Made by a program: the position numbers and the translations under genes
Notes under the pieces: generated by a model
Told to the model about the DNA's origin: nothing
Seen by the model: only the letters and a program-made list of their open reading frames with translations
Databases searched by the model: none
Assembly (NCBI GenBank): GCA_024734495.1
Contig: JALMQS010000099.1
Coordinates: 71,632,249-71,696,248, forward strand
DNA length: 64,000 bases
Direction: 5' to 3'
From: Forficula auricularia
Taxonomy: Eukaryota > Arthropoda > Insecta > Dermaptera > Forficulidae
Shown: positions 1 to 12,560 of the stretch, one piece after another
Layout of the letters: every line of letters starts with the position of its first letter
Numbering within the stretch: the first letter of the stretch is position 1

Positions 1-2069
1 AATATAATTTTTGATTTATTGGGCAATGAATAGATACCTATAACTTAAAAATTTCATATTATTTCTTTGTAGTTTACAAGCTACAATCCTGCCACAAAGA
101 GAGAGACATTGTAGAGACTTAGGGTCCACTACACGATCGTTGTGCGTAACCCTAAAAATTACTCCGTGAATCTTTAAAATGTTCTGTATGAATGTGTGAT
201 CTTGATGACGAGTGACCAGGTTTAATTCTCTTCACTGGTGAAAATAAATTTAAAAATAATCTAATGTCCAATGTTTCGGTTGGAATCACAAATATTTGAC
301 TATTTTAATCAGATGTATTTTTTCCCATGCAGAATAATTTATTATACATTCTTTGGAATGAATATCGAAATCTTCAACTGTGTATTCGAGCTGTTTTGAA
401 TGATTTTTATTATAATATATCAGAAGAATTGTAATCATCCCCTAAGGAATTGAACCCGAATGCCAAAAATCAATCCCCGTATCTTGTGAGGAGGAGCAAA
501 CTGATGATCTGGGCTGAATTTCCGAATACAACCCTTTTGACATAATATGATATAATCCATCCATAACGGCTCTAATAGGAGTAGAAGATAATCGCGTGAT
601 TTTTTCAAACAAGAAAATTGAATCATTATCGGCAAATTATTTATTATAATATTATTTAATATATTTAGTTATAAATTGTATATTACAATCAAAATGAAAA
701 TCTTGAAAAATTATCTGGCATCTCGAAAAATAAAATATAATTATAGCTCCTTTTAAGTAAAGTATAGTTGAATAGGTCTGTTAAAATTTTATAAAACACG
801 TTATTTTTTAATCTCCTAATCATACCTACACCATGTGAGCCAATAAAGTTGCGTACTTTTATTTTATTTTACCCGACTTGAAATTAAGAGAAGGGCGCTA
901 AAAACAATTTAATTAATTTATTAAAATGAAAAATTGAGCGGAATCTAGCTTCTGGTTATTTTTTAAGCATTTAATTAAAAAAAAATAATAAAAAACATTT
1001 TAAGAAAATAATATTTATTTCAAGCCATCATCAGCCATCTTGGTATTATTCGACAAGTGCTGCACTCTGCTTTATTCAAAATGGACGACATTTTATATCT
1101 AAATCAATGAAATTATTTTCCAAGATCTTCTTAATATCTGTTAATATGTAATTCATTTCAAGGGTTTCCTACCTAAAATCATATTTTTTAGTAATTTCAC
1201 ATGAGGGGCTAAAGATTTTATGAATTTAAAAATTATTTCAAAATCTACTGTGCTCTTTCTACGCTTAAAAGCGTGGGCAGTGCAACCTACCCTACGTGTT
1301 CCGTAATATTGATTATTCGATACAGTCTTGAGCAAAGCTCAGTCCTGAGCGATCTCTTAACCGGGCAAGATGCAGATTCTGCAAGCTCCCTGGCTGATCC
1401 CCTTCCATATGGTAGGCTTCAACAAAGATTCCATCTTAATAAATATTACTATTTTTAATTATTGATAAAGAATTTATTAATACATTTGTTTCTATATTTC
1501 CATATTTCTTTTTAAATTAATACAATTATTTAAAGCCCATCAAATCGATTATGGGGCTATTAGACTTAAAAATTTTCAACTGCTTTAAATTAACCTTATA
1601 TCGGATATTATATATTATTTTATAACTTTTAAACGCTATCAATTATTTTCTTTTATTATTTATGGTTTAATATTTGTGATTTTCAAAACAATTATTTGAT
1701 TGCTTAAATGATAAATACTTCTCCATAGTCGCCATTTTGTAGTGAAATATTGCCAAATCATCTCTATAATTTAATTAACTATATGTAATTAAATTAACAA
1801 TTTATAAGATTCTAGATATCTTTTCAAATATGATTATTATAAATCTCCAATTCTTTAATTAACATTTACTTTTTTCAACGTTGAAATTGACGGATTCTAC
1901 AACTTGTATGAAACCATTATATCCAACCCCCACCCAAAAATCTAAGGTTTGAATTCGTCTTGAATAATTTTAAATTCGTATTCATTATCGCACTTTTTGA
2001 ATGAGGTAATGAAGCCAAGGACACAGCTGACCAAAATGTAAACTTTTACAAAAATAGTATATACCTACC
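1..2069. other. AT-rich intergenic DNA, no gene recognised
   Basis: About 2 kb of AT-rich sequence with only short chance reading frames. I see no splice-compatible coding blocks, RNA gene or clear transposon ends here. Fragments may belong to old repeats. Confidence 0.5.
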
Positions 2070-2252
2070 CGAAGGGTGAAGCGCGACCTAATATGCTGTA
2101 CACCTACTTCCACTTATACTTCCAAATATTTCTAAGTACTTCTAAATATTTCCAACTACTTTAAAATATTTCCAAGTACTTCAAATACTTAGAATACTTC
2201 AAAATACTTCCAAAGAGGTGTACACCTACTTCCAATCGCGGATCACCCCTCG
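2070..2252 (+). mobile_element. MITE, family with CGAGGGGTGAACCGCG ends (copy 1)
   Basis: A 183-bp non-autonomous DNA element. It starts CGAAGGGTGAAGCGCGACC and ends TCGCGGATCACCCCTCG, so the termini are inverted repeats. It is flanked by a perfect 8-bp duplication, TACCTACC, at 2062-2069 and 2253-2260. The interior has repeated ACTTCCAAATATTTC-like steps. An 8-bp duplication fits hAT, P or Merlin transposases; the superfamily is not decided by what is visible. Further copies are at 6360, 14085, 15358, 52511 and 63492. Confidence 0.85.
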
Positions 2253-2582
2253 TACCTACCTATATATATTATAGCCACACCAAATCAGACGGTTTGAAAA
2301 TTTTAATTTTTGATTTAAATCATTTTTTGACATTTTTAATAGCTTGTTTGTGGATGAGAAAGCAATCTGGCTAGGTCCTGGACCTCAACAAATTTAATCT
2401 TAATTGATCTTTTCTTAATTAAATTAATTATTGACAGATGAAAATCTCAATAAAAAAGTTTGTTTACATTTTTTTCAATTATGTTTTATTTTTAATTGGT
2501 TTTTTAATTTTAAAACCCACTAATAGGTTATAGCAAATATATGTTCTCATCCATATTAAGAATTAAATTTTATTTATGGAGG

Positions 2583-2784
2583 GAGATCAATCAGTGCGGT
2601 GGGGAATAATGGAATTAAAATAATTATCGGAAAAGAGGTTTTTTTATCTAATTAGATTTTTCCTCTTATTAAAAACAAGGACTAAAGATAAATAAGGACA
2701 CTCGATGGTGGAGAAGTTATCTCCGAAATCGAAGCAAAATACAATGTATACATTATTAATGTAAAATAATTGGTTTAATAAAAT

Positions 2785-2830
<46 letters not shown>

Positions 2831-3070
2831 TTTGGGAAAGGGTGGGGGATGGAGTGAGGGAGTGAGGAGGAAGAAATAAAAATATGGAATTGGAATAATT
2901 ATCGGAAAAGAGTTTTTTTCTTAAATTAGTTTTTTCCTCTTATTAAAAACAAGGACTACAAAGATGATCAAGGACAGTCGATGGTGGAGAAATAATCTCC
3001 GAAGTCGAAGCTCAAATACAATGTATACATTAATTTATGTAAAATAATTGGTTCAATTAGAATTAAAAAA
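2583..3070 (+). repeat. Two tandem copies of a poly-A-ended dispersed repeat
   Basis: Two ~240-bp units in the same direction. Both contain AATTATCGGAAAAGAG, TTTTTCCTCTTATTAAAAAC, CGATGGTGGAGAA and AATACAATGTATACATTA in the same order. The first ends in a run of about 36 A (2789-2824). A third copy lies on the minus strand at about 24150-24370. The poly-A end suggests a retroposon, but I see no pol III boxes. Confidence 0.65.
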
Positions 3071-3339
3071 AATTGTTTGTTTTTAATTAACAGGTGTCTA
3101 AATCATAACAAAACAGGTGTGTTTACAAATAATGTGGTTCAAGTGGCTTTTTTTATATATAATTTGAAACAAATCTTATTTAATTATGTTTCAGATCCTA
3201 TACGATTATATTTTTGTATTTTTCCTATTTATTTTTTTATAATGTTTATCAATATGAACGAATGTGGGCAAATTGGTGTACGAGTAAACAAATTTACACA
3301 TAATATTTATGTGGACCATTAGAAAGCTAAATGCAAAAA

Positions 3340-3500
3340 CTGGGTGCGGGGTGGGGTGGATGTGGGAGGTGCAGGAGGTGGGGTGCAGTTGTGGGGGATC
3401 CGGGGGTGGGAGGCGCAGTTGGGGTGGGGGTGGGGCGGAGTGGGGTGCATTGGTAGGGGCGAGGTTTGTGGTTTAGGGAAGGGGGAAGTCAAGGGACGCA
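3340..3500 (+). repeat. G-rich GGGGTGG low-complexity tract
   Basis: About 160 bases made almost entirely of GGGGTGG, GGTGCA and GGAGG steps in an otherwise AT-rich setting. It has many runs of three or more G and could fold as G-quadruplexes. The open frames through it are composition artefacts. Confidence 0.7.
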
Positions 3501-3582
3501 TTGCATCACTCGGTGGCTCCAGGTACTTTTTTTAATCACTACAATATCATAATGTTCAAGATCAATAAATAACACCTTCCTC

Positions 3583-3782
3583 GGGGGGGGGGGGGGGGGG
3601 GGGTCGATAGGCTAGGCAGTAGCGTGACGGCAAATAACCAGGGAGACCCGGGTTCGGCTCGAGGTCAGCCGGCAAAATCTGACCCCCGGGGGTAGAGACA
3701 AATTTTAAAAATATAGCTAGTATCGTAATTAGGCTTATGGCTAGAAAGGCCGAAAAGCCAAAAAAAAAAAAAAAAAAAAAAA
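3583..3782 (+). mobile_element. tRNA-derived SINE with poly-A tail and 12-bp TSD
   Basis: A 200-bp insertion bounded by the perfect 12-base duplication AACACCTTCCTC at 3571-3582 and 3783-3794. It begins with a run of about 20 G, then has an A-box-like TAGGCTAGGCAGTAGCG and a B-box-like GGGTTCGGCTC, and ends with a poly-A run of about 25. Pol III boxes, an A tail and a long TSD are the hallmarks of a SINE moved by a LINE. The G run at the 5' end is unusual and may be expanded or a sequencing artefact. Confidence 0.8.
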
Positions 3783-3837
3783 AACACCTTCCTCTTTCAT
3801 TTACAAGCTTTCGGTTTTGATAACTAAATAAGCACAT

Positions 3838-4254
3838 ACTCTATTTCACTGTTCGTTGCTGTTTCATAGAGAATCGGGTTAAATATGATTTTGTTTTTAC
3901 ATTTATATTTTAATCTCATAGTTACATTATTTTTTTTTAATTAACTTAAATTATAATTTCGCTCCTTTTAAATTTGTGAACATTAGATTAGAATATATAA
4001 AATTATACACATTGTCACATACCTACCGGTTCTAGTTATCACTTTAACTATGCATTTAATTCCCATTTGTATCGTATAACGTCCATATTTATTAAATGAT
4101 ATTTGGGTGGGTGGATATAAAAAAAAGACGTCATTTTGATTGGCAATTAAAAATGAATCATTAGCGTTAACAGCATTGCAGTTTTTTCCTATGTGTCCGA
4201 TATATACCTATATTATATATTATATTTATCCAGGGTTTGATGAAGCTCTTCCGG
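3838..4254. other. AT-rich DNA before gap, nothing recognised
   Basis: No coding block, RNA gene or transposon end is visible. Confidence 0.4.
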
Positions 4255-4469
4255 NNNNNNNNNNNNNNNNNNNNNNNNNNNNNNNNNNNNNNNNNNNNNN
4301 NNNNNNNNNNNNNNNNNNNNNNNNNNNNNNNNNNNNNNNNNNNNNNNNNNNNNNNNNNNNNNNNNNNNNNNNNNNNNNNNNNNNNNNNNNNNNNNNNNNN
4401 NNNNNNNNNNNNNNNNNNNNNNNNNNNNNNNNNNNNNNNNNNNNNNNNNNNNNNNNNNNNNNNNNNNNN
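4255..4469. other. Assembly gap (N run)
   Basis: Unresolved bases. Frames that read through it are meaningless. Confidence 0.99.
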
Positions 4470-6099
4470 TTAGCTGACATACTGCCATGTTCTAGATTAG
4501 AACTTAAAAATACTTTTGTTGTTGGTATATAAATTTTTGAAAAGTATTTTGATGATACGCGCATTTATAAGAAGTTGAGGAAGTGCTTGAATAGGAGGCA
4601 TTGCCAGTATAGGCTAAAAATAATTCTGAAGAGTGTTAAGAAAGTATTTTAGAAAATGAGGCGGAACTTTTTTAATATTAAGCTAATGGATCATTTCTTA
4701 TCAGTAGGTATTTAAAAGGAGTAAAGGGGTGGATTTGAATTTCACCGGAAACTTTATTCCTGCTACTAATTCCACCCCCACAGCCCCTCTTGCCTCCCTA
4801 ACCCTGACCCCTTTCACGACCCCCGCGATTAATCATAATTATTTCATCAAACAATCGTATTAAAGTTGTTAAAGCCTCTTTTGTGATTAGAGATAATAAG
4901 AGAGTAGAAGTATTTAAGCCCTAATTGCCCAGCCAGTTCAATTATCCAATTTTATCCAATTTTAATTACTTTTTCAAAAGAACAAAAAAAATGTAAAATT
5001 TTAATAGTAAATGCCTTTTGGGGCTTTAAAAATCGTATTTAAAATTTAATTTTATTAATAATAATAATAATAATAAAAATGATTTGTATTTTATTTTTTA
5101 AAGTAACAAGATACATAATACAACTAAGTAAATCAAAAACCATTAATCAGATACAAGATACAAATTACATTAACTTATATAAGAGTTCAAGTTGCCGATA
5201 GAAATAGATATAAAATATTCTAAGAAAATCACAAGATGGTGTCATCTATTAGATCCGAGACGAAATGTATTATTTTTAATTAAATGTCCGATGGTTTTTT
5301 CTTTTACCCCTCGAAAAATCAAACCCTAGTGACAAAATAAGCAATCTGGACCAAGTCTTTGAGTTGAACCCCTCTGACATGTGTAGACGTGCTAAATATT
5401 TCACTCAAAGATTCAAATCTTCATTTTGTCTGGGAATGGGTTGAGCTAGAAAATTTGAATCGGAGATAAAAGTGCAAATTTTGAGCCGAGTTTCCATTAA
5501 TTATGGATTATTTAGATATTATTAATGATTATTATTATAAAAGCCTACTTAAATTTACTTGACCTTGTTTGCCTGGAAGCTATGCATTCAAATAGGAAGG
5601 TTAGCATTGACATTGCCTATCCTATAGGCGCTCTCATATTGGCATCAAAATGACCTTAAAAAATATACAGATAAATATTTCCTGGGTAATTTCACTATAC
5701 TGAAATGCAAAACTTTGAATTAAGGTCGCCCTTCACCAAAGAGACCATTTTAGAGAGTTACTTTCAAAAGAAAAACGGGAATTTATTAGTCTCTTCCTGT
5801 CTGTAAATCTACTTATTGTAACTCGTAAATTATATAGGATATAAAGATGACATTTACAATATATATGTATTCATTTCCCTTGATATCAAAATTTTATCAA
5901 AATTTTAGTATTTCTGGGAGGGTCGAAAATAAAAAATATTTTTTTACAATGAGTTATGATCTTTTCTCTCTTAAAGTAAAATTAGGCTTAATTTTTAATT
6001 ATTTATTCCCTTTAAAATGACAACGTGAGAGATACCTAAAAGGGAATTTATGTTCCTTATATGAAAATTATCTATGGAGATTATTCCCCCCTCTAGACG
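4470..6099. other. AT-rich intergenic DNA, nothing recognised
   Basis: Low-complexity AT-rich sequence with an ATA/ATT triplet run near 5055. No gene or intact repeat end is seen. Confidence 0.4.
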
Positions 6100-7020
6100 A
6101 ATTTCGAAATTTTAAAATATATTTTGGTTAATATATTTTTAAAAAACTAAATTTTATTTCCTTAATAAAATCTGAAAATTTTATATGAATTTGCCCTTTA
6201 ACGTATTTTAATTTTTTTCAAATCCCTGGGAAATTTACTTACTTCTTATAGGCAGACTATTTTAAATAGAAAGAAAAAATATATATTTTGGTTAATATAT
6301 TTCTAAAAAAGTAAATTTTATCAATTTTATAAAATCTGAAAGTTTTAGATGGATTTGTCCGAGTTGTGAACCGTGACCTAAAATCGTGTACACCTACTTC
6401 TAATTCCACTCCTCATTTCCAAGTAGAAGACAATAGATGAGAATAGATTATCTAATGAATTCCAAAGTAATTCCAAGACACCTATTTCCATTCGCGGTTC
6501 ACCCTTCGGATTTCTCCTTTTATTATTTTAATTTTTGGAAATCCCTGGGAAATTTACTTCTCGCCTTATAGGTAGAGTATTTTATATAGAAAGAAAAATA
6601 TACCATTTATTTTGGTTATAAAATAATATATTTCTAAAAAAGTAAATTTTATTTCCTGATAAAATCTGAAAATTTTATATGAATTTCCCCTTTAACGTAT
6701 TTTAATTTTTTCAAATCCCATAGGAAATTAACTTATTTTGTATAGGTAGAGTATTTTATATAGAAAGAAAAATAAATATTTTGGTTAATATATTTTTAAA
6801 AAACTAAATTTTATTTCCTTAATAAAATCTGAAAATTTTATATGAATTTGCCCTTTAACGTATTTTAAATTTTTCAAATCCCTACGAAATTTACTTACTT
6901 ATTATATAGAAATATACTTACTTATTATATAGAAAGAAAAAATATATATTTTGGTTAATATATTTCTGAAAAAAGTAAATATTGTCCCCTTGATAAAATA
7001 TGAAAATTTTAGAAAAATTT
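6100..7020 (+). repeat. Satellite-like tandem array, ~165-bp period
   Basis: About five head-to-tail units. The landmark ATTTTGGTTAATATATTT recurs near 6121, 6284, 6605 (altered), 6777 and 6947, followed each time by AAATTTTATTTCCTT, ATCTGAAAATTTTATATG and CCCTTTAACGTATTTTAA. Spacing is about 163-170 bp once the MITE at 6360-6508 and its duplication are subtracted. The array therefore predates that insertion. Confidence 0.8.
6360..6508 (+). mobile_element. MITE, CGAGGGGTGAACCGCG family (copy 2), inside satellite unit
   Basis: A 149-bp element starting CGAGTTGTGAACCGTGACC and ending TCGCGGTTCACCCTTCG. Its duplication is GATTTGTC (6352-6359) against GATTTCTC (6509-6516), 7 of 8 identical. It carries the family's internal AAGTAGAAGACAATAGATGA. 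It interrupts the second unit of the 165-bp tandem array. Confidence 0.85.
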
Positions 7021-8600
7021 TTCCTTTTATTTATTTTGATCACAAACGAAAAAAAAATACAATAATCCTATAAATTTTGTACCATTTTAATAATGTATTA
7101 TAAATTCAAATTTTAAATCGAGCTAATAGAATTGTTAAAAAATGTAGACTTAAATTATACATTCTAGTTCTTGAATAAAAATATATAAATATAAATTTCT
7201 TTTAAAAGCTTTCGAGTTCAATTGAATTTATTCAAATGAAGTAATAAAGAGTTTGAAATTTAACTATGGATATCGTAGTTGATCGGTCTATGAATTTTCA
7301 ATTCCAATTCGTATTTTTGATCCTTTTGTTCGCTCTCTCGAATGAGTCAATAAACAAACATTTGGCGGGCTATTAAATTAGCGAACATATTACATTCGTA
7401 TAGTAATATATTGGATACAAAAGAAAATAGCCATCCTTTTTTAACTACATCTATTGAAGAATAAAGAGAATGGAAAAAGGTTTTTGTTTTTATTTTTTTT
7501 CTAACTTAACACGAATGTTTTACGAGCTTTTTGGCTGATAAACTAATAGCGTAGTGAATGGGGGGTTGCATCCCTTGCAAATAGAGGGATGAAGACTTTG
7601 AAGAAAGAAGGAAGGAACCGGCTTATCCGGTTACAAATCAATTGAACGTCGAGAGAATTCCTAAAGGAGAAAAGTTTTTTTTTTCATTTGGGATCAAAAA
7701 AATTTTGTTTGTGCAATTATTATTTTCATTTTTAACCGATTTTAAAAAAAGGAGGAGGTTATCAATTCATCGGAATCTTTTATATATATAGAATAAATAG
7801 AAATTATAAGAATGGATTTGGAAATTCCAATTCATGAATTTGATGGAAATATATGTACTTACCAGTGCTGTCCAGGGATGCTGTGGAATAATTTTTAGAC
7901 TATTTTCATAAATATATATAAGGTCGACTTCAAAATTCCAGGAAGATCTTTAAATTTTCTGATTATTAACCGTTATTTCAAATATTTCTATAAAAAATAT
8001 TTTTTGTTTTGAAAAATAAAATTGTTGCATAGTTTCAAGGGGAAATTAAAATGAATGATTTTTTCCGAAAAGGGTCCCGATAGAAGGTTTGAAGTCCCTG
8101 CCTGGTAGATATATCTTCCAGTTCAAGCATGTCAAAGACAAGTCCTGACGAGTTTTAGTCGAATAAAAATTGTTCTCACTGAAGAACTATTAAAATACTA
8201 AAAATACAAAAAAAGAATAAATAAAGATGTTTCGGGAATCTTTGGAATAGTCCATTTCAAAGAACTCTCAATATATAAGCTCGGAAATAACTAAGAGTAC
8301 TATTGACAAGTCATAGCTTGCTTATAGCTATAGAATTAGGAGAAATTTAAGATTTTCTTATAGGATAGAGGCTGATTCATTTTGGAAGATGGTCGATTTC
8401 CATAGTTTTTGTAAATATTAAAAAGGTTAATTAAATATTAAAATGATGTCGGGATTTTTGGGTGAGCCCCAAATAGCTATATGATTTTATTTGTATCAGG
8501 CTGAAGACAAGCTCATTAATTTCTAAAAAATAAATTAAATTTTATTTCAATTTTATTTAATTCTGGCTCCAAATAAAAATCGAACTTTTTACATGAATTT
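7021..8600. other. AT-rich DNA with one AACCGACTTC-type fragment
   Basis: Mostly unassignable. Near 7733-7775 there is AACCGATTTTAAAAAAAGG followed by AGGAGGTTATCAATTC, a short relic of the GAAGTCGGTT element family seen complete near 22.8 kb and 51.7 kb. Confidence 0.4.
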
Positions 8601-9070
8601 AAAATTATAAATAATATTAATAGATCGCTTTTAACTAAGGCAAAAAATTACCCAACAACGCACTCGGTCCCCCACTATGTACTTTATAAATAAAAGTTCC
8701 TGGAGCACCGAGCGATGCTCGATAACTTTTTGGCTATAAATAGCTTAATAACTCGACACTTAATAAGTAAACCAATTTAAAAAAAAATCGTTAGTGGGGT
8801 TTTTTAGAAAATAAAAAAAAAAACGAAAAATCTTTCATGTAAATGTCCACTTCCGGTGTTCCAATTTCAAGCAAAAACTTGCTATACCACTTCTAGCCTA
8901 TATCGAGCTTAAGTTTCGAATTTCGTTGCTCTAAGATTTATGGTTGCGAAACGCAGGGGGAGGGTACATTCTTACGTACGTAAACATCAACTTCCGGTAA
9001 TTCTATTTTAGCCAAAATATTGTGGTACTTCTTGTAGCCTCTAGATAGTTGATGATTTATTTGGCCGCGC
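8600..9070 (+). repeat. Dispersed repeat with CACTTCCGGT / TACTTCTTGTAGCC blocks (copy 1)
   Basis: Shares ordered blocks with 12090-12560 and 9690-9900: AAAATCTTTCA(T/C)GTAAATGTC, AACTTCCGGT, CAAAACTTGCTATAC, TTCTTGTAGCCTCTAGATA and TTTCGAATTTC. It is a diverged, multi-copy repeat. No termini or coding capacity could be fixed. Confidence 0.55.
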
Positions 9071-10614
9071 AGGAGGGGGCCTCCTCTTACAACAGAAAAT
9101 AATTTTACATATCAGGTGTCTATACAATATTGGTGGTAATAGTTACATTTTCTCTCTCTCCTTTATTTACAGTGGTCGAATTGTTAACATTTTATACATA
9201 TCTATGTCAATAAATAAAAACAAAAATGAAAAAGATGAATAGAAAAAAATAAAATATTAACAAAAAGATGAATAAAATTACAAAAAAAATAAATAAATAA
9301 AACAAAAAACTTGGATAAAAATAAAAAATATTAATAAAAAAAATAAACAAAACAAAAAATAAAAATTGAAAGATATGTACAAGCTAAGTTTTCATAGAGC
9401 AGGTCATTGAGTGGCTTCGGATAAATCCTAGGTCACTTTATTTATTTTTATTATTATTTTTTTTTTATACATATACATTTAACATTGGTTATGGCCCGCT
9501 CTATACGTTCTTTTATTAAAACTGTAAAAGTTTAAGAGAGAGCTCCTCATCGCCCTATACGTGAGATCGTTTAATGTCATTTGGGATATACCCAGGGCGA
9601 TGAGGAGTGCCACCGCTTTATACCACCACACTCCCTTCCACGAGAGTGTGATGGCCTCGAATCTAATGGAGCCCACCTCGACGGCAAATCCCTCCGCAAT
9701 ATTGCCAACTTAAGTTTCAAATGTCAAGGCTCTGGGACTTTCCGAAGACGAGATATGAACGATTAAAATTTTTATTTTACGACATGACTAATTTACACCC
9801 CTTTCCTTTATTTTAATCGGATTAAAAAAAACAACACCCCCCATTGAAAGGTATACACGACTAATAACTCATGAGACTTGATAAGTACACCAATTTTTAA
9901 CGAAATCATTATAGCCGTTTTCGAGACCCCGATTCAATATATGTATATATATATATACAAGAATTGCTCATTTAATAATATAAACGATACTTATTCTCAT
10001 GATTTCCCGCTTAACCTATTAATTTCTTTTCTCCCCTTTGATTTGTAAAATCTGAATTTGAACATGTTTCATTTGGTTATTTCAAGATTTCGGAATGACT
10101 AATGTCTTTTTACGTCCATCTCTTTTTTTCTCTGCCCAACTGCTCTTCTCAGCAATTGATGAAGAAAAATGAAGTTTGTTTGAGTGGGATGGATGACTGG
10201 ATGGGTGTGGGTGTGGGTGTGACGGACGATTCATCAATGGAATACAAAAGAGGGCCATCGGGATTCAAATGAGACACTTCGGGCGTTGGACTTGCCGTAA
10301 AAGCAAGAACAGGGGGGGCCACTTGGGGCCAATTCAAAGCCGAGCCGAGCAAGATGGACCCCTACTCGAAAGAAGGTTCAAATTTACTAGCAGACATTCA
10401 AGAAACTTTACTACACACAGAATAGTAAGAAGCTATTCAAGATTTAACATACGGCGATAGTTTTCTACAATTATAAACATCCGATTGAAGGCACAATTAA
10501 AGGATTAAAACTTTGTAACAAAAGTGGATAAATTTCAAGACATGGAAACAACCACACAAATTAACTTTCGTAACATTTTATGAATCTGTTCAAAAATAAA
10601 ACATGACCCTTTTA
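9071..10614. other. Repeat-derived DNA, no gene
   Basis: Contains A/T-rich AAAAATAAAT runs (9190-9370), a short inverted repeat around GATGAGGAG (9545-9610), and part of the dispersed repeat of 8600-9070 (9690-9900). A slightly GC-richer patch at 10190-10370 with GGGTGTGGGTGTG has open frames on both strands but no family I recognise. Confidence 0.4.
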
Positions 10615-10811
10615 GGGCCGGTTGTATGTCGCAAAGTAAATACTTTTTATCACTAACAAACGGTAGATGGTAAATGGAGACACTGGGATGGCCAATCAGA
10701 TGACAGGCGATTTCAGTGCCTGTCATCTGATTGGCCATCCCAGTCCCTCCATTTACCATCTACCGTTTGTTAGTGATAAAAAGCATTTACTTTGCGACAT
10801 ACAACCGGCCT
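10615..10811 (+). mobile_element. PIF/Harbinger-like MITE, near-perfect hairpin
   Basis: A 197-bp palindrome with ~95-bp arms. It starts GGGCCGGTTGTATGTCGC and ends GCGACATACAACCGGCCT. The three bases TTA flank it on both sides (10612-10614 and 10812-10814). GGGCCGGTT termini and a TTA target duplication are typical of PIF/Harbinger non-autonomous elements. The open frames within it are the two strands of the hairpin. Confidence 0.8.
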
Positions 10812-12089
10812 TTAGTGTCGATAACTCGATACAATGCCAGTCTGCCAGAGCATTTATTGTGGCTTGTTAACTTAAAGGTAAATAAATATTTATATATTCA
10901 TTTTCCCTATAATCTAAAATAATATTAAAATTTTAGGTAGGTCTCATTTTTTGTGGGATAGAAAATAATTCTTTTATGGGGATTTTCTTAAATAGAATAA
11001 GATTAATAGAGAAGAATTTGTTTTACCGAGAGTATAGCAGAACTCTCGGTTAATGCATAAACAAAAAACAACGATGTTGTCCTCTGCTTGACCTAGATAT
11101 AGTACAAATATAAGCCCCCATGTATCTATGATAATGTATAAATTTCAATGACAACTCATTATTAATTTATCCTTTTCATTGCAACTATATGGGCTAAGAA
11201 CTTACAAGTTGGGATAAAGGTTGCTTTTAAGAGATAAATGTTTGCTAAGAAATATTTAATTTTTTTAAACCCTCCGGGAGGCAGGAGTATTGAACTCAAC
11301 TATGTCTCTCTCATAGTTAATATAACATTTTCGAAATACATATTTATTCTAATATAATATCAGAAAGTTTGCAAGTAGAAAATTTATTTCTATTAAAAAT
11401 GGAGTTTTGAAAATGGACCAATATGATGATTATTTTTTCAGAAATCTTGAATTCTAGTTCCAGGTTCAAAATTTAAAATTAGCACCTTAATTTTTCGAAA
11501 ACTTCACAGTATATTTTCAGTTTTCTTATTTTAGAGAAAAACAATTATCAGGCCAAATTGTTGTGTGTTTTCCAGTATCTAGTCTAAATCTCAATGTTTT
11601 AAGGAATTTTATGACTTTATACTGGCCCATCACGGGTTGGTCAGCCCTGGTTTAAATCGAATTAGGATTAATGAAGGATATGAGGAATGATAATTTATTT
11701 TTTAAAATGGTCACGGATATAATAATCCCTGACTATCCATTATCTATTCACATGTAAAAACGTGCAAAGATCTAAAAGACAAGTCTTGACAAGTTTTTGT
11801 CTTAGAGAGAAATTATCAATTAATTGTGATTGTTCTAGGTAACCCCAATTCCTTGTCTCCTTATACTCTCCGTAAGACTTGGTTAGTGCCGCAGCATATA
11901 AATTGCTAAATTTTGACTGTATAATAAAAAATAATTTCTCAGTGGCGTAAAGAAAGATTAAAATAATTTTTAGATTATTAAAAAAATTTAGCTGGTGTAA
12001 GCACCACACGACTTTCCCATTAGTTTCTCCCTTATTTGAAATCAAACCAATTTTTTTCATTCAAATTACTTCAATTTGTGTTTCCCCCA
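10812..12089. other. AT-rich DNA with a degraded tail module of the palindromic family
   Basis: Near 11020-11085 there is CCGAGAGTATAGCAGA and later TTGTCCTCTGCTTGA, diverged forms of the tail module described at 62320-62450. The rest is AT-rich with no recognisable gene. Confidence 0.4.
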
Positions 12090-12560
12090 AGACGTTTCGA
12101 GACAACCGGAAAAACGAAATTGCGAAATACCAAAAATTTTCAAGTAAACATGTACTTCCGGTTCTTTGAATTTAGCCACAATCTTGAGGTACTTCTTGTA
12201 GCCTCTAGATACCTTAAGTTTCAAATCCCAAGGCTCTGCGTCTTACCGTATACGAATAATATTAACGATTAAAATATTTATTTTACGACACTCCTAATTT
12301 ACACCACTTTCTTTATTTCAATCGGATTAAAATTTATACAAGACTACTAACTAATGAGACTTGATAAGTACACCAATTTAATCAAAAATCGTTGGTTTTG
12401 AGAAAATCAAAGAAAACGAAAAATCTTTCACGTAAATGTCAACTTCCAGTGTTCAGATTTCAACGAAAAGCTTGCTATACTATTCTTTAGCCAATACCGA
12501 GATAGAGTTTCGAATTTCTTAAATCTCAGAATTATAGTTGCGAAACGTATGGGGTACATA
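12090..12560 (+). repeat. Dispersed repeat with CTTCCGGTT / TACTTCTTGTAGCC blocks (copy 2)
   Basis: Matches 8600-9070 and 9690-9900 in ordered blocks (ACTTCCGGTT, GAGGTACTTCTTGTAGCC, CTCTAGATACCTTAAGTTT, AAAATCTTTCACGTAAATG). Diverged, no clear ends. Confidence 0.55.

Noticed and set aside
3319..3535. Frames rich in Pro/His/Thr or Gly/Val in the GGGGTGG tract
   Set aside because: Composition artefact of a low-complexity tract on both strands.
4140..4564. Open frames running through the N gap near 4.2-4.6 kb on both strands
   Set aside because: They consist almost entirely of undetermined bases and show no family features at either edge.
10535..10870. Two similar frames on opposite strands near 10.6-10.8 kb (shared MTG.E.ACHLIGHPS text)
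   Set aside because: They are the two strands of the Harbinger-like hairpin MITE, so the resemblance is the palindrome and not a gene pair.
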